Assembly (NCBI GenBank): GCA_007115705.1
Contig: QXEO01002115.1
Location: 5,408,951-5,472,950, forward strand
Source of the DNA: Dactylis glomerata
Lineage: Eukaryota; Streptophyta; Magnoliopsida; Poales; Poaceae
Reading direction: 5' to 3'
DNA: 64,000 nt
Shown: in pieces, positions 1-10,457 of the stretch
Position numbering within the stretch: position 1 is the stretch's first letter
Layout of the letters: the number at the start of each line of letters is the position of its first letter
The notes under the pieces: generated by a model
Database searches by the model: none
Told to the model about the DNA's origin: nothing
The model's input: only the letters and a program-made list of their open reading frames with translations
Translations under genes and position numbers: made by a program

Positions 1-1733
1 GTCGGCTTCTTCATTGCTGTTTCTGCTTACGTGCGAGACTTCGCATCCATCGAATGTACCTTCGAGATAATGGTACAGATTTTTGTATGCCATCATGTTA
101 TCATTGATTGTGTCACATCTGTTCATAACTTGCTGGACGACAAGGTTGGAATCTCCGAATATTTTTAGGCGAGTTGCTCCACATGCTTTAGCCATCTTCA
201 TTCCGTGCAACAAAGCCTCGTACTCTGCCTCATTGTTAGAAGCCTGTGGAAAGCTCATCCTTAAGACGTACTTTAATTTGTCGCCATGAGGTGATATCAA
301 CAGCACTCCTGTGCCTGCGCCTTGGACTCTTTTAGAACCGTCGAAGTACATTGTCCAAACACTGGATAAATCTGGTGGTCCTGTGCTTTGCAGCTCCAAC
401 CACTCTGCTGTAAAATCTGGCAAAACTTGCGACTTAATCGCCTTCCTTTTTTCGTACGTGATGTCCATGGGAGATAACTCGATTCCCCACAAAGAGACAC
501 GTCCTGTTGCTGAGGGATTATTCAATATGTTCGACAATGGCGCCTCGTTGACCACTATAATTGGGTGCACCGCAAAGTACTGTCGTAGTTTTCGTGCGGT
601 GGTGAAGACACTATATGCCAATTTCTGATAGTGCGGGTACCTTTGTTTTGTTGGAGATAACACTTCACTGATGAAATATACTGGCCTCTGGACGCCGTGG
701 GCTTTTCCTTCTTCGCTTCTTTCGACTACTAATACCGTACTCACCACCTGATGGGTTGCGGCGATGTACAATAGCAGTGGTTCTTTCTCTTTTGGTGCGA
801 CCAGCACTGGTGGCGTGGAAAGCACTTTTTTCAACTGTGCAAACGCTACGTCTGCTTCTTCTGTCCACTCAAATTTATCGTCTGACTTCTTCATAAGTGC
901 ATAAAAAGGAAGCGCCTTCTCCCCTAATTGAGCCACGAAGCGACTTAGTGCCGCGACGCGTCCTGCAAGTTTCTGTACGTCGTGTAGTTTCATGGGTTTC
1001 CCCATTGTCAAAATTGCTTGAATCTTCTCTGGGTTCGCCTCTATTCCTCGTGCTGATACCAGGAATCCTAAAAGTTGTCCTGCCGAGACGCCGAAAGAGC
1101 ACTTTGTCGGGTTAAGCTTAAGCTTGTACCTGCTCAGGTTGTCGAAGGTTTCTGCCAAGTCGCTGATTAGGGATTTCTCCTCTCTTGTAGTGATGACTAC
1201 ATCATCAATGCAGACTTGTATGTTGCGCCCTATTTGGCTCCCGAGGCAACTTTGCATCATCCTTTGATAAGTTGCTCCTGCATTTTTTAAGCCGAACGGC
1301 ATCACTTGGTAGCAAAACACCCCATATGGTGTGATGAAGGCCGTTTTTCTTCGTCTTCTCTCTTCAGTTTGATCTGATTGTAGCCAGAATATGCGTCCAA
1401 AAAGGAAAGCCTTGCGCATCCCGCTGTTGAATCGATTATTTGATCGATGCGGGGTAAAGGGAAGGGATCCTTTGGACAATGCTTATTGAGAGATGTGTAG
1501 TCGACACATACTCTTTGTACGTCTGTATTCTTCTTGGGTACTATGACAGGGTTCGACACCCAACTCGAAGTTTTTATTTCTCTGATGAATCCGGCATTTT
1601 CTAGCCTGTGCAACTCTGATGCTATCGCCTTCCTCTTAGGTTCATCGAATCGTCGTAGTGGCTGCTTAACTGGCTTTGCTTTGGGATCTACGTTCAATGC
1701 GTGCTCGACGAGTTCCCTGGTAACCCCTGGCAT
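1..1733 (-). pseudogene. Tat pol: reverse transcriptase plus dual RNase H, frameshifted
   Basis: Reads right to left. The longest open piece (1302-1733) holds the RT N-terminal half, with DYTSLNKHCPKDPFPLPR and LSFLDAYSGYNQIKLKRED. A frameshift near 1345 then moves to another frame, where QRMMQSCLG and the catalytic loop CIDDVV (plus-strand about 1195-1220) are found. The family normally has Y(V/I)DD there, so the tyrosine codon has become cysteine. After the RT thumb comes a connection/RNase H stretch (about 450-900). A second RNase H starts with the motif YFDGSKRVQGAGTG near 340 and continues with NNEAEYEALLHGM and GDSNLVVQQV down to about 115. The enzyme would copy element RNA to DNA; this copy cannot make an intact protein. 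Confidence 0.85.
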
Positions 1734-1796
1734 GTCTGATGGACACCAGGCGAAGATTTCCCAGCGCTCACGGAGGAACTCGACGAGCGCGCTTTC

Positions 1797-2798
1797 CTAT
1801 GCGGGATCCAAGTTTACCGCAATTGATGTTGTCTTGTTTGCATCTGTAGGATGGACCTGAATTTTCTTCGAGTCCTGAGACGTGTCGAAAGCCTGATCTG
1901 GCAGGGATCGTCCAACGTCGGGTAGTACATTGTGATCTGTTTCTCCCTTTAACCTCTCATACTCTGCTGTCATGCCGAAGGTTTGCGCCATCCTGTTGAA
2001 TTCCCTGTCGCATGTATTGGATACTTTAAAGCTCCCTTGTACTGTGATTGTTCCATTGGGCCCTGGAATTTTTAACGTAAGATACGCGTAGTGTGGTACT
2101 GCCATGAATTTTGCAAATGCTGGGCACCCCAGGATTGCATGATATTGTGACGGCCAATCCATAACTTCGAACTCCAGTTTCTCTCTTCTATAATTTTCGC
2201 TGCTGCCAAAGCAGACATCGAGTTCTATTCTTCCCAAGGGGTAGTTTGCTGCTCCTGGTACTATTCCGTGGAACGAGCAATCTGTTGGCTTCAGACTCGT
2301 CAGCGAGATGCACATCGCCTTTAGTGTTCTAGCATATATTAAGTTTATGCCGCTCCCTGCATCCATGAACACTCTTCCGATGTCGTACCCTCCTATTTGT
2401 GCTTTTAGAACCATAGGCGAGTGGCCCAGCCTGGGAACTTTCCTTGGGTGGTCTGCTCTACTGAACTTGACTGGTTGCTCTGACCATCGTAGGTACTCTG
2501 TGGTAGCTGGTGGTGATGATATTGCTAGGTTTACTTGTCTGGATATGCTCTTTCGCTCTTTCTTTGACTTGGGCACCGGTTGAATCATGGCTGATATGTA
2601 CACTTTTGACTCTAAGTGCTTTGCTAGCCTTTGCATTTGATATCCTTGACTTCTACGTCTTTCTCCTTGCCTCCCTTCTTGGCTTGAACCCATTGCGCTT
2701 TGCAACCTTAGGAATGTTCTGCAGTCCTTCATTTGGTGATTTGAGACCCTTTTCCCGTCGAGATACGCGTAGTGGATTCGACAAGGTCCGTATAGCAT
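1797..2798 (-). pseudogene. Tat protease and gag C-terminal region
   Basis: An open frame of about 330 codons. The aspartic protease active site reads FMDAGSGINLIY, where the family usually has DGGSALN, so the catalytic Asp and the small-Ser pattern are kept. It is followed by a segment matching the end of plant Ty3 proteases (AILGCPAFAKFMAVPHYAYL, then KIPGPNGTITV). The region before it is basic and charged, like the gag tail. The protein would process the gag-pol polyprotein. The frame is separated from gag and RT by stops or shifts, so it is a piece of a broken polyprotein. Domain call confident; boundaries approximate. Confidence 0.75.
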
Positions 2799-2939
2799 AT
2801 CCTCGGCCGAAGGACCAGAGTATCTCGATTTTTCTACTCCTTCTACCTGAAACCTCCTACTTTCATACCCTTCCTCTTCTTCTAGTATGTAACCCGCGGC
2901 TACCTGATTTCGCCTTCCTTGGTTATCCCTGCTGCGGTG

Positions 2940-3580
2940 TCATCTCCTCTGTCGACTTATTCTGTCGACTTCTGGTGAACGTCCTCTTTTGTTGTTATAC
3001 GCGTCTTCTCCATCAGCGAATTTGTTGGCTTGTTCCATTAGCTCAGCTACTGTCGTAGGTCTTGTTCTTCCTATTTCTTCCACAAGATCTGAGCGACGAA
3101 GTCCTTCCGAAAAGGCGTCTATTGCTCGTTCGTCGGAGACGTCCTCTGCTGAGTTTTTGATTATACTCCAGCGTTGTATATAAGAACGTAACGTTTCGCC
3201 TTTCCTCTGCACACATGCTTTAACTTCCTCCAGTGATGCTGGGCGCTTGTAGGTGGAACGAAAATTTCTTGTGAATTGACTTTCGAGTTCCCCCCAGCTT
3301 CCAATGGATTCGTCGGGTAGGGTGTTCAACCAGGACCGTGCGGCGCCGGTGAGGTGCAACTACAAACTTTGCATTGCAGTCGCCTTTGTTCCCCCTAATA
3401 TCTGTACTGCCTGTAGATAATCTGATAGCCATAAGGTAGGTTCTTGCGACCCGTCATACTTATTCTGGTCGTGCGGTAATTTGAATCCTTTGGGTACCCA
3501 CGTTTTGCGAACCCTGCGGGTAAAGCATAACGCACCCATATCTTTATCATCGTCCTCGTAATTCTCTTCCCTCCAAGCAT
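2940..3580 (-). pseudogene. Tat gag (capsid) fragment
   Basis: The frame 2940-3359 matches the plant retrotransposon gag domain: GAARSWLNTLPDESIGSWGELE, a FTRNFRSTYKRP block, RKGETLRSYIQRW, then AFSEGL and TVAELMEQANKFADGEDAY. Overlapping short frames up to 3580 continue the upstream capsid in another register, so at least one frameshift lies near 3360. Gag would form the cytoplasmic particle in which the RNA is copied. No zinc knuckle is visible downstream of the domain. Pseudogene. Confidence 0.72.
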
Positions 3581-3599
3581 GTCGTGATTTATTAACTCG

Positions 3600-4710
3600 A
3601 GCTTGCGCTATTATACTTCTTACGTCCTCCTTCCTTTTCTGTTGCTTTTTCTCTTCTGATGACTCGCTACACTCGTTATCTGCGCAATTATGTCTGAACT
3701 TCTCCTTTCGATTTCCCTTGTAGCTTGTCGACTTTGACTCTGGGCCTTGCTCCCTGATCTTACCTTCTACTATTCCGAGGCTTCGTATCGCGGCTCAGTG
3801 CATATCTTCTCGCGGGTCTCCATGTTCTGGTCTTGTGGCTAGCAAATACGCTTGTGCTGCTGCTAATGCTGCCTCTGGCGTTTTTTGTATCAAGTCACCT
3901 TCCTCCTCTTCTAGCTGCGGGGTGGGGCTCCTTGAGTACCTTTCTTCTCTGCCGCATGCTGTCGCCCCCCCTGTTGTGTTTTGGGTCTCTGCGCCTTTCT
4001 CTGCTATATTCTGAATCTTCACTATAGTCTTCCTGGTATTCCTCCCTTGATATACTGTTATTGTCTTGGAACACCATTTCTCTTTCCTCCCTTAGCTTCT
4101 TCCTGTGTTGATATAATGCATACTGATATCCCATTAGAACTTCTCTTCTCGATCCTTCGGGTACTTCTGTACCATGATTAATGGCTGACTTGATCATTCT
4201 CCATTCACCAGCCGAGACATGGACTTTCTCTTTTCCCTTTTTGTTGTGATCTTTCATTTTGTCGACCTGCTTGTCGACCTTTTTGCTTCCTTCGCTGTTG
4301 TTTCCTTCTTCTGCTTCAGTGATAATGACGCATAACTAATGTACTTTGGAGACGCCGCTGCTTCCCTCGGCGAAGTCCTTTGAGTTGTTGTGCGTCTGAC
4401 ACGCTTTTTCTTCTGAGTCGAATTTTTCCTGAATTTTGTCGCCTTCTGCGATTGATGCTTTTTCTGAGCTGACCGGCGAGTTTACCTCGCTGGAAGAGTC
4501 TTCTGATGACTTCAATGTTTCCTCTGTTTCGGGCCTGCTTGCCGACGGATCTGGTTTCGTCGAATCCGAGAGGCGGGATGAACCCGATGGCCCGATGAGG
4601 ATGCTCAAACTTCCAATTGTCAACTCCATTTCTTGATTTTCGTCGACTTCTGTACTGCTGTTGGCTAAAAGCGAAAAAGCCGTCGAATTCATGATTCCAA
4701 CGCCCAAGAT
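3600..4710 (-). other. Tat 5' leader and charged gag N-terminal region
   Basis: Between gag and the primer site. A minus-strand frame at 3895-4257 is rich in Lys, Glu and Arg (a KDHNKKGKEKVHVSAGEW start, then repeated SRE/YSE/RRR runs), which fits the low-complexity N-terminal part of a Tat gag. The stretch 4316-4710 is rich in Ser, Glu and Asp codons with no recognisable domain. It is assigned to the element by position only. Confidence 0.5.
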
Positions 4711-4729
4711 CCCCACTGGTCGGCGCCAA
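4711..4729 (-). promoter_or_regulatory. Primer binding site of the Tat element
   Basis: The minus strand reads TGGCGCCGACCAGTGGGG directly after the presumed LTR end. A TGG start followed by a GC-rich block two or fewer bases from the LTR is the usual position of the tRNA primer site for minus-strand DNA synthesis. The tRNA species is not assigned. Confidence 0.65.
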
Positions 4730-4730
4730 T

Positions 4731-5065
4731 AGACGAGGGGTTAACTCGACAAATGTCCTAGATGAAGGACTTAGGATCGGGGAGATAGGGCGTCGGATGA
4801 ACTCGAAGGTAAAGTTAGTCGAAATAGGTGTGTATCGAAAGTAAACTTGGGTGTTCAACCTGGCTTGCTTTCAATCTGCCCTACACCGTCCCCTCCTGGC
4901 CCCTATATATAGGTGGCCAGGTCTCGAGGATCGGGTAGGGTTCGATACAGATTACAATATCGACATACGGTAAAGACTCGTATTCGACTATCATTACAAT
5001 TGGGCCTAGCTTAACGGGCCTCAGGGGTACTCAACTAACGGGTTCTATTAACTATACCCTTGTCA
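4731..5065 (-). repeat. 5' LTR of the Tat element (limits approximate)
   Basis: Lies between the primer site and non-element DNA. It contains a TATA-like core (CTATATATAG near 4904-4915), suitable for the LTR promoter. On the minus strand it would start with TGACAAGGG at 5065 and end ...CTCGTCTA beside the primer site. The usual terminal CA is not intact, and no second LTR is available for comparison, so both ends are estimates. Confidence 0.5.
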
Positions 5066-6575
5066 CCGAACCATCCGTTCAGATCCGAACCATCCGTCTC
5101 TCTTAATTCAATCACCAAACACACTCCAATATTGTATGACGAACCATCCACTAATCCCGCAACAGTTACCTTATCGTCTCTGCCATCACGCGCTCGCCGC
5201 CACTGCAATCTCGGCCACGATCTCCGGGATCCCCGCGTATGAAGACACCTTATGCAGATGCCGCCGCTGCAATTTCTGCGCACCACCGCGGAGGTCCACA
5301 CCGACGACGCCCCCATCTGCCGTCCTCGCCCCATCATCTCGACGCGCTCCTCCTCCTCTTCAAGACCTCTCCGCCATCGCCTCCACCCCGCCGCCTGCCT
5401 GCGCGCCGCCTCACCGTCGCCCATGCCTGCACGGCCCTGCCCACTCTGCGCCCTCCACGCCCACTGGTCGACTGAGCCACAGTTTGGGATTGCCTCATGC
5501 TGGATGTGTCGTCACTCATCGGGCGTGACTAAGGTGGATTTCTTCCAGGTATAGTTTTTGTGATTTTGGTTTGGTGTCAGCATTCATGTGGACACCGCTG
5601 ATGCATCGCCTTTTTTTAAGTGCAGCCAAAGCAGGTGCTGAACATTGAAGGCCGACGTGCCAGGATGAGATTGGTGCCTGTAGGCTGTAGCATGACAGGT
5701 TCCAGTTGGTGTGTGATCACGCTTGGTGCTAAGGAAGAGTGTTTTCCTGGATTTATGTTGAGTTCCAACGGTAAGGGTCTGCATATAGATGTTTCCGCTT
5801 GCTATGTTGGTAAATTCTGCAAACTGAGCAGAATAACTGCAGACTCGGGTGAAAGCTAAAAGATTTGCAACAAGATTGATAAATCTTGCACTGGTTGAAC
5901 ACAAATATCTGAACTTTTTTGTTGATTTGCTGTATCATTTTTGGTTTTAGGGTGCCTTAGTGTGTGTATCAATTCCAGTTTAAATGTCAGTCAACTTAGT
6001 GTGCTTGTTTCAGTTTGTTCTTTGTGGGCATGTACGGTGACATATTTGAGAAAATGACTATACATACTTGAATGGACGAGATGGCCATTTGTTTGGTGAG
6101 TGTTTTATGAGTTTCCGGCAGTCTACTAAATTCTTGTTAGGTGTGTTTGGATAGGGGGTCTTTCAAGAGTTTATGGTCAACCACAATATTGAGCTAGATT
6201 CAGCTATGAAGGTAGACTCCATTAACCCTTTATAAATTATGCATTGCCTCACAATATAATATATTAGAGCTATGCTGCATTTTCATTATTGCTCAGCAAG
6301 AGGTAAACATTTCTGAAACTAGCCTTTTCTCACCCTATTATTCAGTTGTCGTTGTTATTTGTAGTATGATATTACCATTATTCATTGCTTAGCAAGAGGC
6401 CTGACATGAAGTCTGAACTAGATTCAAGCATATTTGTTGAGAACTCATTAATTTCATGTTTTTCCGGAAACTTGGTTGATTTTTTGCGCAGTCAAGATGG
6501 ATATTTCCTTCTACTTTTAGTTACATGGTTAATTATTGTATACACTCCAGTGAAACTTCCTTTTACTTTTAGTGA
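5066..6575. other. Unassigned DNA with a GC-rich island
   Basis: From about 5130 to 5560 the sequence is strongly GC-rich with open frames on both strands. None shows a domain I recognise, and overlapping frames on both strands suggest composition rather than coding. A donor-like CAGGTATAG occurs at about 5548, so this could be a first exon or 5' UTR left from a gene. From 5560 to 6575 the DNA is AT-rich and non-coding, with a short imperfect repeat around GC(T/C)CAGCAAGAGG near 6290 and 6390. No gene is supported. Confidence 0.4.
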
Positions 6576-6599
6576 TCTATACTATTAAACCGAAGAAGT

Positions 6600-6769
6600 G
6601 GTTGTAAAAACAAAATCTGGTCGTTAATGGTACTCCAGGGACCACAGAAATGTCTTATTAACAACAACTAATGACCACCGGATTGTGATCGTTAATAATT
6701 TTTAACGACCAAAATTTGGCTTTTAACGACCAAATATGTTGTCGTTGAAAACCATTTTTATTGTAGTGA
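6600..6769. mobile_element. CACTA-like terminal fragment inside the Helitron
   Basis: Shows clustered copies of a short motif, TTAACGACCAAA and its inverse GGTCGTTAA/GATCGTTAA, ending in TTTTTATTGTAGTG at about 6755-6768. Such repeats just inside a TGTAGTG end resemble the subterminal array and right terminus of a CACTA transposon (inverse CACTACAATAAAAA). No matching left terminus was found in the Helitron, so this is a captured end or a remnant. Confidence 0.5.
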
Positions 6770-7167
6770 CGTGCGGTCTCCCGTCCTTGTCCACGACGCC
6801 GTACAGCCTTGTCGCTTAACCGCTATCCGAGGAGAAGCTTTGCCGCTCCGTAGATGGTGTTGGCGGCATGCTGGTCCTTGGCGGCCTCGCCGACGAGCCT
6901 CCTGCCGCCATTGGCGAAGGCGACCTCCAATGGGGTGGCCCGATTGCCCTGCTCGTCGGGGATGATCTCGACACGGCCGTTCCGGTAGACGGCGACGCAG
7001 GAATATGTCGTGCCGAGATCGATGCCGGTCACGTTGCTGGTCTCGGCACCGCGCGGTGGAGGGTCAACGTAGGACGCCGTCAGGTTTAGGGATCCGACAA
7101 GCAAAAGGTAGAGCGGCAATGTGGCGGCGCGAGATATGGTGATCTTGTTCGCTGGATTGATGGACAC
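6769..7167 (-). pseudogene. HSP70/BiP-like N-terminal fragment (captured)
   Basis: The minus strand encodes the HSP70 ATPase N-terminus: the family signature GIDLGTTYSCVAV, then YRNGRVEIIPDEQGNR, and GEAAKDQ near the end. A hydrophobic stretch before it (LPLYLLLVGSLNL) resembles the secretory signal of ER-lumen BiP. A TAG stop (6823-6825) falls where family members continue with Arg after the LLG motif. Further on, sequence resembling VVDKDGRPHV appears in another frame with residues missing between. The similarity stops exactly at the CACTA-like terminus near 6768. HSP70 proteins are ATP-driven chaperones, but this piece lacks most of the ATPase and all of the peptide-binding domain. Confidence 0.82.
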
Positions 7168-8611
7168 GCCGGGTAGCTACACATCAGGTAGTAGTAGTCC
7201 GGTACAAACCTGATTGCCCCCATGGAGTGGAGATCGGAGGCAAATTTTTGGGTTTTCAATCCAATCAGTGAGAATACATGGTCTGAGTAATCTTAACCGT
7301 AGATAGGCTTTTAAGAGGACTTAACCGTAGATATGTGGTTCTGAGGACACCGTGACATGACAATGAGTCGGCCCCTGCTATAGCAGTATCCCCGCCGCCT
7401 AACTGGCAGCCGGCGATGCCAGGCCATGCCTCGCCAGTGCGGCCGGATGCCGCCGCCATCGCTCCACTCGAACCTAGGAATTTTCCGGCATTAAAAACTT
7501 TTCGCTAAATAAAATTGAAAAGAGTTAATATTTTGTAATTCTTTGTTTACAAAATGTTAGTTTTAGCAAAAAAAAGTTCGTAAAATGTGTTGCTTGTTCG
7601 TCAAAACCTGTACATAGTTGTCCACGTGTGATTTTTGCTTTCTCACTTGTGGTAAAAAATCCTTAAAAAGTATGTGTGCAGAGTTACGTGAATTTTATTG
7701 TAGCTAATGTTTTCAGATTTTCCAGACAAGCACAAAGTCTCTGTTAAATTCAATTCTTAGTCGGTTGTTGCTAAGATATGGATTTTTAAGTGCACTTTCT
7801 TTTGCTTCTGTAATTTGTTCAATTAAAGTTTTTGCATGCCACTAGGATTGTAGTGAATGTTTAGCTTTGTTTTTTTGTTTGTTTTTCAAAAGTAAAGTGT
7901 CAAGTTTTGTCTTGAAGAAAGTTTACTTTTAGTCCTCCAACTTTAATCATAGTTTACAATTTGTCCCTATACTTATTTTGGGTTTAAAATAGACCTCAAA
8001 CTTTCTAAATTGATTACTACCATCAAATAAGATATCTGCGTTCCTCCATCAGGAGAGGTCACTGACATTGAGAAGTTGATAGACCATGGCGGCTATATGG
8101 GAGTCTTTCCCACCCAAGTGGAATTACTCTAGCTAGAGATAGATGATTTTCCCACCATGCATAGAAGTCAGAGACAATTGCACTTATTTATAGGAACATC
8201 TACACAGAGAGACAAAGAGGAATGTGGGGGGATGGTCGTGCAAAAAAGATGCAACATACCAACGCTATATGCCTATAACCTATTTCACCCTTAGATTCAA
8301 TAGTGGTTTTGGACTAGGGGACAATGAGGGTGAAGGGAACTATGGGGAGAGGTATCGAGATAGAGAAAGAGGGAATGAGAGAGAGAGCGGGAAGGGAAGA
8401 GAGGAAGTGAGAGGGAGATGGAGGAGGAGATGTGACTTTCTGGTACCCCCTCTATGACAAAAGCGGTACTAATCAAGTTGAGGCGTAAAACTTTTACGTG
8501 GATGGTCAAGGCTTGCTTACTCGATATGGACAAGTCCGATGGAGGCTAAAGGAGAAGGCGAGAATAAATACTAGAACAAAGGATAGAAGATAAACAAAAA
8601 AAGAGATGGGG

Positions 8612-8641
8612 ATCCGTTGCAACGCGCGGGCATTTAGCTAG
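8612..8641 (+). other. Helitron 3' hairpin and CTAG terminus
   Basis: ATCCGTTGCAACGCGCGG forms a short stem (CCGT with GCGG, one G-U pair) around a TGCAACGC loop, followed by CATTTAGCTAG and then host T. The hairpin is thought to stop rolling-circle replication. Confidence 0.68.
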
Positions 8642-8642
8642 T

Positions 8643-9131
8643 ATAAAATATATGTTTGGAAACTGGCTGAACGGGATTGACAAATCTGCCAAGGCACGAA
8701 TAAGAATTGGTGTCTGTGCCTTGGTTTGGGCAATCTGGAATTACCGGAATGATATTATATTTAACAATACAAATTGCTCTCCCTTTCTGCAGGTTATCAA
8801 CAGAACTTCGCATTGGATCACCACTTGGGCGCTCCTTCTTCTAGAAGACCAGCGGGGGTATATGGATTCTGGATGCACACGACTGATGGCGGTCGTTCAG
8901 GCTATCTTCAGCCAGGGTGGTTGGCGGCATTCTAATAGGATTGAGAATGTTTAGCAAAGCTTTGTACTCCATTTTTAGATGGCTTGTAGCAGAGTCGTCG
9001 TTGGCCGATAACTAGCTTTTGTCTTCCTCTTGATACCTGATATTTGTAAAACCTTTTAAACGCTTTTAATAAAACGGCTGTGTGCATCGATTGATGCAAA
9101 GGCCGGGAACACCCCATTTCTAAAAAAAGAA
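8643..9131 (+). mobile_element. LINE (L1-type) 3' end, copy 1
   Basis: The frame 8652-8954 encodes the last about 100 residues of a plant L1 ORF2 (MFGNWLNGIDKSAKARIRIG, then ALVWAIWN.RNDIIFN and AIFSQGGW). A 3' UTR follows with an AATAAAACGGCTGTGTGCATC block and a short A-tail at about 9121-9131. A near-identical segment is at 15075-15620. Its 5' side abuts the Helitron terminus directly, so the upstream part of the LINE is absent here. The reverse transcriptase core is missing and this copy is dead. Confidence 0.82.
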
Positions 9132-9249
9132 AATCCATCAATAAAAGAAGTGACCTTTAGACTTGATAAACTTATGGGAATACGGAATCAGAGAATAAAG
9201 GGAAATCGTGAGTAATGGATGATATTTACCTTGCTGACGGGGACAGAGA

Positions 9250-10066
9250 GGTGAAAGATAAAGGATAGCGGTGCAATGCTATTCTATGACACATCTAACC
9301 CTTTTAAATGATTTATACGGTGATAGATGGATAGTAGTTGAGAATCCATCGGCTACTCCTTTTGTTTGGAAATTAAAATTTACGAACACAACTGAATGTG
9401 TTGGACTACAATAATCTTTCATAATATATATTAAGTAGATAATGGAGCATGAGGATTACCCAATTTATTTTGCCCGTAGATTGTAGTCTACTTCGTTTTC
9501 CGTCGAACACCTTGTCCAGATGCATTAAAAAAACTTGCACACGGAGACATGAGAAGAACCACGGCTTTAGATTAGCAAATTGTTGCCGCAGAAATCAAAG
9601 AATGATTAAAAACATAAATTTACTATGCAAGTGTAGAATGGGGAATTTCTCCAGGAACATCTGTGTAATGTATCTACATGAATAGCAGAGAATGTATCAG
9701 TTACAGATATAGGACTGGAAATTGAGATGCGGAGAGAACAGAGCGGCCATCAACTTTGTTACTTGCTAAACCTAATGAATCTACGGCTGCTGAGATGTTA
9801 ATCTGGACACCGCGGAGCCGACGAGAATGGAGTGCATCCGGTGCTTAAAATAGGCGAGAGTGAATCCATCCGTTACTTACCTTGCATTTGTTCCATGGAC
9901 AAGAGAAAGATAGAGAAATGAAATTGATCAGTTTTATATACAGTTATTGCGAGAATGAGACAGTGGAGGAGATGGAGAGGCGCAACATCTCCGCACTTGT
10001 GTCGTGGAGAGGAAACATGGGAGATGAGAGGACGTGTGCACATCTACGAAAGAAACTAACCGGGTC
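9250..10066 (+). repeat. Direct repeat arm 1 flanking the transporter region
   Basis: About 0.8 kb that recurs in the same orientation at 14420-15820 (interrupted there by a LINE). Shared blocks include GAGGTGAAAGATAA at the start, CGAACACCTTGTCCA, AGAATGATTAAAAA, ACCGCGGAGCCGACGAGAATGG and CATCTACGAAAGAAA near the end. The arms differ by scattered substitutions and small indels (arm 2 has about 28 extra bases near 14908). The sequence AGTGAATCCATC at 9859-9870 is the uninterrupted equivalent of the LINE insertion site in arm 2. It has no long frame and no LTR-like TG...CA ends. Confidence 0.8.
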
Positions 10067-10457
10067 AGTTCATCGAAAGAAGATTGGATGCAGCCGAATA
10101 TAATCTACACCACATATTTGCAATCTAATGGTCAAAAATAATAGAGATGATGTGGCTTCACGAGGTTTGAGCTTGCAAACATTTATTGCACTTAGAGAGT
10201 ATGACCCTTATAGATATTTGCAATTGAATGGGTATTACCATTTTAAAAAATGGATAAAAATAATAGAGATGATGTCACTTCACGAAGTTTGAGCTTGGAA
10301 ACATTTATTGCAGTTAATGAGTATGACTCTTATAGATATTTGCAATTTAATAGATGAAAATAATAAAGATGATGTAGCTTCACGATTGTCTGAGCTTGCA
10401 AACATTTATAGCACTTGGTACTTAGTGGATACGACTCCTATAGGTATTATAGATATC
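10067..10457 (+). repeat. Three degenerate tandem units upstream of the transporter
   Basis: Units start with ATATTTGCAAT at 10114, 10214 and 10336, giving spacings of about 100 and 122 bases. Each contains AATAATA(G/A)AGATGATGT, a CTTCACGA block, TTTGAGCTTG.AAACATTTAT and a (G/A)TA(T/C)GACTC.TATAG end. A shortened fourth start (ATATCTGC) lies at 10453, right at the expected start of the transporter reading frame. The array therefore occupies the gene's promoter/5' UTR position. Confidence 0.75.

Larger units (their letters stand above)
1..5065 (-). mobile_element. Tat-clade Ty3/gypsy LTR retrotransposon, partial
   Basis: Seen: on the minus strand the order from high to low coordinate is LTR, primer site, gag, protease, reverse transcriptase, first RNase H and a second RNase H. 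The element runs off the left window edge before integrase. Known: two RNase H domains in a row and the RT signature CPKDPFPLPRIDQ followed by DAYSGYNQI are characteristic of the Tat/Retand lineage of plant Ty3/gypsy elements. The coding part is broken by frameshifts and premature ends, so it is a defective copy. Neither its 3' LTR nor a target-site duplication is visible. The clade is secure; the family is not named. Confidence 0.88.
6576..8641 (+). mobile_element. Non-autonomous Helitron carrying captured sequences
   Basis: Seen: the 5' end reads TCTATACTATTAAA with an A before it. The 3' end reads CCGTTGCAACGCGCGGGCATTTAGCTAG followed by T. Known: Helitrons start with TC, end with CTRR (here CTAG) preceded by a short GC-rich hairpin, insert between A and T, and make no target-site duplication. 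All of these are met. The 2,066-bp body has no Rep/helicase frame. It contains a CACTA-like terminus and an HSP70 gene fragment. Beyond 7,200 it holds AT-rich DNA and a purine-rich GA stretch (about 8,330-8,430) without a gene. The call rests on the two termini; the family is not named. Confidence 0.75.

Noticed and set aside
8297..8533. Ser/Leu-rich short frames over the GA-rich stretch in the Helitron
   Set aside because: Produced by a purine-rich low-complexity run; no domain.
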